The translations under genes and the position numbers were made by a program. The notes beneath the pieces were generated by a model. It was not told the origin of the DNA. It was given only the letters and a program-made list of their open reading frames with translations, and searched no databases. From Hyphomicrobium sulfonivorans (GTDB taxonomy: Bacteria; Pseudomonadota; Alphaproteobacteria; Rhizobiales; Hyphomicrobiaceae), in contig NZ_PZPO01000004.1 of the NCBI RefSeq assembly GCF_013306565.1, positions 310,001 to 374,000 of the forward strand: 64,000 bases of DNA. Reading direction: 5' to 3'. Below are positions 59,066 to 64,000 of this stretch, one piece after another; positions within the stretch are counted from its first letter, which is position 1; every line of letters begins with the position of its first letter.

Positions 59066-59584
59066 TTACGGCGTTGAAGCAGCGGCGCTTTCACCCGGAA
59101 CCTGTGTCCCGGTAGCCGCAGCCGTGCGCGCTGGCGATGCATCCGCCGATGCACTCTTGTCAGCTTGTGCATCCGACTTCTGCGTCGGCAGCGGCGGCGT
59201 TGCAGCGGCCTTTGTCGTGGCAGCCGCATCGGCCTTGGGCTCGATCTCCGCTACGTTGCGCGGCGGATAGCTGGAGCACTTAGCCTGGAATTCGGTATTG
59301 GCCTTGTTGAGTTCGTCGGCCTTGGCGAGGTCGCCGGACTTCAATTTGTATTTCTTGGCCGCCGCCTTGGAGACCTTCTCAGAGATGCCTTCGCTGTTCA
59401 GCGCCTCGATCTGGGAGGTCAGCGTAAGACAGAGGGCTTCTTTCGAGCGCGCCTCGGCCTGCTTGGTCTCATTGGCGGGGTTGATTGATCCGGTTGTGAA
59501 GCCGGAACCTAGGCTGCCGTCAGCGCAGCCAGATAGAAGACAGGCGAGCGCCGTCGCGACTAGGGCAGTTGAGCGCGCCATCAT
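59066..59584 (-). CDS. Lipoprotein paralogue with an Ala-rich tail
   Basis: This 172-residue predicted lipoprotein has a lipobox LSGC after MMARSTALVATALACL. The region with Cys, EALNSEGISEKV, YKLKSGDLAKADELN and AKC matches the pattern of the neighbouring lipoprotein. A C-terminal low-complexity tail of about 60 residues (Ala, Asp, Thr, Pro-rich) follows. The frame from 59,671 is longer but lacks the signal sequence at its start. The function is unknown. Confidence 0.6.
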   Translation of the reverse strand: MMARSTALVATALACLLSGCADGSLGSGFTTGSINPANETKQAEARSKEALCLTLTSQIEALNSEGISEKVSKAAAKKYKLKSGDLAKADELNKANTEFQAKCSSYPPRNVAEIEPKADAAATTKAAATPPLPTQKSDAQADKSASADASPARTAAATGTQVPGESAAASTP

Positions 59585-59953
59585 TTTGGGTTCACTCCAA
59601 AGGCTAGAGCCATCACCAAGGTACGCCCACACTGGTTTTTCGCTTCTAGTCCTCGCCTCGTACAGCGGCAAGCAACTGCCTTATTCTTATCGCGAATGAC
59701 CGTTCACGGAATGGTCTTAGCTGGGGAAAGTCGCCAATGCGTGCTCTGGCGGCCACAGGTTGTAGCGCCCGCGATGGTGTCATCGGCGATCTGTGGCGTG
59801 TGTTTTGGCCGACTCACCCTAGCCGCCCGTCATGATTAGGACTGGCGTGGATCCCGACCGTCGGCGGGATGACGTGCAGAGGCGAATAGCCGGCTGTGCT
59901 CCGCAACGGCGCTGCGGACAGGTGATGGCACGGCGATAGTGCTGGCAGTGGCG
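59585..59953. other. Intergenic region between the lipoprotein gene and pdhC
   Basis: About 370 bp with no supported gene. It contains the 3' flank of pdhC and the promoter region of the lipoprotein gene; I cannot place individual signals. Confidence 0.4.
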
Positions 59954-60985
59954 CTAGACCAGCATGCGCACCGGGTCTTCCACGAAGGCCTTGAATGCCC
60001 GCAGCAGCTCCGCCCCGATTGCTCCATCGACGGCGCGATGATCGCACGACAGCGTGACATCCATCACCGTCGCCACTTCAACCGAATCACCCACGACGAC
60101 CGGACGGCGATCGGCAGCACCCACCGCCAGGATGGTGGCGTGGGGTGGGTTGATGACGGCATCGAAGTTCTTGATGCCATACATGCCAAGGTTTGAGATC
60201 GACGTGGTGCCGCCCTGATATTCATGCGGCGCCAGCCGGCGCTTGCGCGCCCGCTCCGCCAGATCACGCATCTCGTTGGAGATCTCGGACAGCGACTTCA
60301 TCTCGGCATGGCGGATGACGGGCGTGAACAGACCGCCCTCAACGGCGACGGCCACGCCGATGTCAGAATACTTGTGGCGCAGCATGCCCTCCTCCGTCCA
60401 CGTGACGTTGGCATCGGGCACATGCTGCAGCGCGAGCGCCAGCGCCTTGATGAGGAAGTCGTTCACCGACAGCTTGTAGGCGCGCGGCCCTTCCGGCGGC
60501 GAGGATGCATTCATGCGCTCGCGGGCACGCATCAGTTCGTCGATGCGGCAGTCGATGGAAAGATAGAAATGCGGGATGGTGCGCTTGGCAAGCGTCAGCC
60601 GCTCGGCGATCACGCGCCGCATCTTGTCGTGCGGCTGGACTTCGTAGCTGCCCTTGTCATACAGCGCGAGCACGCTTTCATCGGGCATGCCCGATGGCGA
60701 TGGCGGCTGTGGTTTCAGCTCTGCGGCCGTTGCGGATGGCGTCATCGCGCGGCTGGCAGTTGTATCAGGCGCCTGCTGTGCGGCCTGCGACTGCGATGCA
60801 GATGTCTGCGCCCCGCCCGCAAGCGCCTTCTCGATGTCGCGCTTGATGATGCGACCATGCGGCCCTGAACCGGCGATGGCATCCAGCGACAACGCGGCAT
60901 CCTTGGCCAGCCGGCGCGCGAGCGGAGAAATTCTGCGGCGCGGTGCAGCGCTGTCGTTCGTTGTCGTGTTCGCAGCAGCGCCCAT
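59954..60985 (-). CDS. pdhC: Pyruvate dehydrogenase E2 lacking a lipoyl domain
   Basis: E2 is the acetyltransferase core of the pyruvate dehydrogenase complex. The 343-residue product starts with a peripheral subunit-binding domain (about residues 19-55, ISPLARRLAKDA...GPHGRIIKRDIEKAL), followed by an Ala/Gln/Pro linker and the catalytic domain ending with HRAVDGA near the C-terminus (catalytic His). There is no lipoyl domain: E2 enzymes normally carry at least one, and alphaproteobacterial PdhC is usually about 100 residues longer. Only 30 bp separate it from pdhB, leaving no room for a missed domain. Confidence 0.93.
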   Translation of the reverse strand: MGAAANTTTNDSAAPRRRISPLARRLAKDAALSLDAIAGSGPHGRIIKRDIEKALAGGAQTSASQSQAAQQAPDTTASRAMTPSATAAELKPQPPSPSGMPDESVLALYDKGSYEVQPHDKMRRVIAERLTLAKRTIPHFYLSIDCRIDELMRARERMNASSPPEGPRAYKLSVNDFLIKALALALQHVPDANVTWTEEGMLRHKYSDIGVAVAVEGGLFTPVIRHAEMKSLSEISNEMRDLAERARKRRLAPHEYQGGTTSISNLGMYGIKNFDAVINPPHATILAVGAADRRPVVVGDSVEVATVMDVTLSCDHRAVDGAIGAELLRAFKAFVEDPVRMLV

Positions 60986-61015
60986 TGGCTTCTCCCTGCA
61001 TGCGCCCTGCGCGCG

Positions 61016-62440
61016 TTAAAGATAAAGCACCGACTTGACCGCGGCGACCACCTGCTCCGCCGTCGGCAGCGCAAGCTTTTCAAGGTTGGCTGCATACGGC
61101 ATCGGCACATCGGCACCGGACACCTTCGCCGGCGGCGCGTCGAGATCATCAAACGCCTGCATCGCAACCTGCGCGCAGATCTCCGATCCGATCGAACACA
61201 CCGGCCAGGCTTCCTCGACCGTGACGATGCGATTGGTTTTGCGCACCGAGGCCAGCACCGTTTCCATATCGAGCGGGCGCAGCGTGCGCAGGTCGATGAC
61301 CTCCACGTCGATGCCGTCCTTGGCCAGCATGTCGGCGGCGGCGAGCGCGTAAGTCATGCCACGTGCGAACGAGACGACGGTTGCATCCTTGCCGGCGCGG
61401 GCGATGCGCGCCTTGCCGATGGGCAGCACGAAGTCATCGCCCTTCGGCACATCGCCATGGGTGCCGTAGAGCATTTCGTTTTCAAGGAACACAATCGGAT
61501 TGGGATCGCGGATGGCCGCTTTCAGCAGCCCCTTCGCATCGGCGGGCGTTGATGGCGCGATGACCTTGAGGCCGGGCACATGCGCATACCACGCCGAAAA
61601 GCACTGGCTGTGCTGGGCCGCAACACGGGCCGCCGCGCCATTGGGGCCGCGGAACACAATCGGTGAGCGCACCGTGCCACCCGACATGTAATGCGTCTTG
61701 GCGGCTGAATTGATGATGTGGTCAATCGCCTGCATGGCGAAGTTCCACGTCATGAATTCGACAATGGGTTTGAGGCCGGTGAACGCCGCGCCGACGCCGA
61801 CGCCGGTGAAGCCATATTCAGTGATCGGCGTATCGATCACCCGGCGTTCGCCAAACTCTTCCAGCAGGCCCTGACTGATCTTGTAGGCGCCCTGATACTG
61901 GCCGACTTCCTCGCCCATCAGAAACACATCCGGGTCGCGGCGCATTTCCTCGGCCATGGCATCGCGCAGCGCTTCGCGCATCGTCTGCGAAACCATTTCA
62001 GTGCCGGGCGCGATTTCGGACGCATTCTGCGGCTCTGGGGCATGGGTCGCAGGGGCTTCGTCACGCGCAGGCGCTGTATTCTGCTGTGGCGCCTCCGTCG
62101 ATGCGGATTGCTCTGGCTTTGACTGTGGTGGTTCCTGCGGCTGCTGTACGGACGGCGCGGCTTTAGCTGTGGGCTGAGCGCTGTCCGTTGCTGCTTCGTC
62201 CTCGCCTTCGATCAGCGCGATCGGCGTGTTGACCTTCACGCCTTCGGTGCCAGCGGGCACAAGGATCTTCGCCAGCCGACCGTCGTCGATCGCCTCCACT
62301 TCCATGGTGGCCTTGTCGGTCTCGATCTCCGCGATCACATCGCCGGACTTAACGCTCGCACCCTCGCTCACCAGCCACTTGGCCAGCGTGCCCTCCTCCA
62401 TGGTGGGCGACAGGGCAGGCATCAGAACTTCAATCGGCAT
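61016..62440 (-). CDS. pdhB: Pyruvate dehydrogenase E1-beta with an N-terminal lipoyl domain
   Basis: E1-beta forms the active site for pyruvate decarboxylation with E1-alpha. Residues 1 to about 78 are a lipoyl domain with the lipoylated lysine in TDKATMEV (Lys43). A Pro/Gln/Ala/Glu-rich linker of about 65 residues follows, then the transketolase-like E1-beta domain from about 147 ([24 protein letters not shown]). Such fused E1-beta proteins are known in Alphaproteobacteria. Here it is the only lipoyl domain encoded in the cluster. Confidence 0.95.
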   Translation of the reverse strand: MPIEVLMPALSPTMEEGTLAKWLVSEGASVKSGDVIAEIETDKATMEVEAIDDGRLAKILVPAGTEGVKVNTPIALIEGEDEAATDSAQPTAKAAPSVQQPQEPPQSKPEQSASTEAPQQNTAPARDEAPATHAPEPQNASEIAPGTEMVSQTMREALRDAMAEEMRRDPDVFLMGEEVGQYQGAYKISQGLLEEFGERRVIDTPITEYGFTGVGVGAAFTGLKPIVEFMTWNFAMQAIDHIINSAAKTHYMSGGTVRSPIVFRGPNGAAARVAAQHSQCFSAWYAHVPGLKVIAPSTPADAKGLLKAAIRDPNPIVFLENEMLYGTHGDVPKGDDFVLPIGKARIARAGKDATVVSFARGMTYALAAADMLAKDGIDVEVIDLRTLRPLDMETVLASVRKTNRIVTVEEAWPVCSIGSEICAQVAMQAFDDLDAPPAKVSGADVPMPYAANLEKLALPTAEQVVAAVKSVLYL

Positions 62441-62496
62441 AGTGCGAGGCCCTGGGATCTGACGAAATCTGAAAAGCGGAACGGATGGTCATGCGC

Positions 62497-63546
62497 TCAG
62501 ATGAGCACTTCGGTGGTCAACTGTGATGCGTCGGGTTCAGGATCGGACAGCGCGAAATCGGCCGCAGCGTTCACCTCATCGCGCACCTTGCGGTCGATTG
62601 CCTTCAGGTCGTCCTCGCTGACGCCATCGCCAAGCAGGCGCGCGCGGATCATCTCGATCGGATCGTGGGTTTCGCGCATGTGCTGCACTTCCTCACGCGT
62701 GCGATACTTGGCCGGATCGGACATGGAGTGGCCGCGATAACGGTAGGTCATCATCTCAAGGATGGTCGGGCCTTTGCCCTCGCGCGCGAACTGGATGGCG
62801 CGTGATCCGGCGGCCCGCACCTGCTCGACATCCATGCCGTCGACATGCTCGCCGGGAATGGCGAACGACAGGCCGCGCTGGGAAAGATTGGTGGTGGAAG
62901 AAGCACGCTCAATCGAGGTGCCCATCGCGTACTTGTTGTTCTCGACGATGAACACGACCGGCAGCTTCCACAGCTCCGCCATGTTGAACGCTTCGTACAC
63001 CTGGCCCTGATTGGCGGCACCATCGCCAAAGTAGGCGACGCAGACGCGGTCGTTGCCGCGATACTTGTTGGCGAACGCAATGCCAGCACCGAGCGGCGCC
63101 GTGGCGCCGACGATGCCGTGGCCGCCGTAAAAGCCTTTGTCGGGCGCGAACATGTGCATCGATCCGCCCTTGCCCTGTGAGCAGCCGTTGCGCCGTCCGG
63201 TAAGCTCCGCCATCACGGACTTCAGCTCCATGCCGGTTGCGATGGTGTGGCCGTGGTCACGATAGGCGGTGATGACCTGATCGCCCGGCTGCTGCGCCAT
63301 CTGCATGCCGACGACGACAGCTTCCTGACCGATGTAGAGATGACAGAAACCGCCGATGTGGCCCATGCCGTAAAGCTGGCCGGCTTTTTCCTCAAAGCGG
63401 CGGATCAGCAGCATCTGGCGATAGGCATCGAGGCGCTCATCGCGGGTGAAAGCTGCGGCAACGCCAGTAGCGGCGGCAGGCTGAGCAGCATCGCCGCCCT
63501 TCGCGGGCTTGGCGGATCGGGAGCGGGTGGCTTTTTCAGCGGCCAT
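62497..63546 (-). CDS. pdhA: Pyruvate dehydrogenase E1-alpha
   Basis: E1-alpha binds thiamine diphosphate. The core (MLLIRRFEEKAGQLYGMG, GGFCHLYIGQEA, the ThDP motif GDGAANQGQVYEAFNMA...VVFIVENNKYAMGT, and the phosphorylation-loop-like YRYRGHSMSDP) is complete. The chosen ATG at 63,546 gives 349 residues with about 35 Ala/Lys-rich residues before the core; ATGs further upstream (63,597) are possible. It is followed by pdhB 56 bp later. Confidence 0.93.
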   Translation of the reverse strand: MAAEKATRSRSAKPAKGGDAAQPAAATGVAAAFTRDERLDAYRQMLLIRRFEEKAGQLYGMGHIGGFCHLYIGQEAVVVGMQMAQQPGDQVITAYRDHGHTIATGMELKSVMAELTGRRNGCSQGKGGSMHMFAPDKGFYGGHGIVGATAPLGAGIAFANKYRGNDRVCVAYFGDGAANQGQVYEAFNMAELWKLPVVFIVENNKYAMGTSIERASSTTNLSQRGLSFAIPGEHVDGMDVEQVRAAGSRAIQFAREGKGPTILEMMTYRYRGHSMSDPAKYRTREEVQHMRETHDPIEMIRARLLGDGVSEDDLKAIDRKVRDEVNAAADFALSDPEPDASQLTTEVLI

Positions 63547-63731
63547 TTTGCAAGCAGCCCGTTGTTCAGCAGCCGGAGGTGGACCGGAATGGCCCATATG
63601 TTTGCGTTCGGATTCGGAGCCTACTAGAGGCACAGCGCAAACGCCAGAAGCGGCGCATCGCACCGCATCGATCCATGCAAAATCCGGATGATCGAATTGT
63701 ATGCATCGCGCTGCATGCGATGCAGCAAGCA

Positions 63732-64000
63732 TCAGCGCTGCGTTACGACCTGATCGTCCGGGCGCACGAAACCAAGCACCTCGCGGGCGATTTCTTCAAC
63801 CAGATCGGGATCGGGTTTTTTAGCGCCCAGCAGAGCGACATCGCGCTCAAGGCGGGCTCGCACAGCTTCGAGGCTTTTGATCTCAAACTCCAACAAAGCT
63901 GATCGTTCAATCAGCCGAGATCGCGCCTCGAAGCCGTGCCTGCCATTGATCGCATGATGGGCGAAGTAGGCCGTTAAACCCAAGCAGAGAAGCAACACCG
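63732..64000 (-). CDS. ftsB: Cell-division protein FtsB/DivIC (cut by the window edge)
   Basis: FtsB is a bitopic membrane protein of the divisome. The visible 89 residues show the end of a transmembrane helix (LLLCLGLTAYFAHHA), then NGRHGFEARSRL and a coiled coil, the DivIC/FtsB pattern, followed by a short tail. The true start is beyond the right edge. The position upstream of pdhA is standard in Hyphomicrobiales. Confidence 0.8.
   Translation of the reverse strand, partial: VLLLCLGLTAYFAHHAINGRHGFEARSRLIERSALLEFEIKSLEAVRARLERDVALLGAKKPDPDLVEEIAREVLGFVRPDDQVVTQR

Overview
The window is GC-rich chromosomal backbone of an alphaproteobacterium, most likely order Hyphomicrobiales (Rhizobiales). 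The assignment rests on several gene blocks whose order is characteristic of that group: rpsF-rpsR-DUF2232-rplI-dnaB-alr-radA-cvpA-purF; fabD-fabG-acpP-fabF-mltG-yicC-gmk; lptF-lptG-lptD; dusB-ntrB-ntrC-ntrY-ntrX-dat-hfq-hflX; and ftsB-pdhA-pdhB-pdhC...lpdA...lipA-coq10-pncC-ispDF. I cannot name the genus. No rRNA, tRNA, insertion sequence or prophage was recognised.

Layout. 1-13 kb: a partial metallo-beta-lactamase-fold gene, then on the minus strand an SDR, purF, cvpA, radA, alr, dnaB and the rplI/rpsR/rpsF ribosomal cluster, followed by small hypothetical genes. 13-20.5 kb (+): fatty-acid synthesis (fabD, fabG, acpP, fabF), mltG, yicC, gmk. 20.7-34 kb: a secreted lipase; surA-pdxA-rsmA (+); a YqhA-like protein; lptD-lptG-lptF (-) for LPS export; pepA (+); a DsbA-family isomerase. 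34-43 kb: a DEAD-box helicase, an amino-acid permease, mazG, a membrane protein, a small P-loop kinase, hflX, hfq, dat. 43.5-51 kb (-): the dusB-ntrBC-ntrYX nitrogen/redox regulatory operon. 51-55 kb: ispDF, a MarR regulator, pncC, a CRISPR-like array and ratA/COQ10. 55-64 kb (-): lipA, two tandem small membrane proteins, lpdA, two lipoproteins, pdhC, pdhB, pdhA and a partial ftsB.

The pyruvate dehydrogenase genes, lpdA and lipA form one functional neighbourhood. LipA makes the lipoyl cofactor. Here the only lipoyl domain encoded in the cluster is on E1-beta (PdhB); E2 (PdhC) starts directly at its subunit-binding domain.

The most unusual feature is at 53,925-54,670. Eleven 31-nt (two 30-nt) type I-C-like CRISPR repeats plus one vestigial repeat fill the whole pncC-ratA gap, with 33-36 nt spacers and no cas genes in the window. 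The repeats are mosaic, but the hairpin is kept when read on the minus strand. The leader-proximal repeat lies inside ratA and encodes its last ten residues, with the stop just beyond it. The array therefore lacks a leader and would be transcribed as the 3' part of the ratA message. A separate palindromic repeat family with a conserved loop and co-varying arms occurs near 7.0 and 26.2 kb, and dispersed repeats also supply stop codons to dnaB and a GlsB-like gene.
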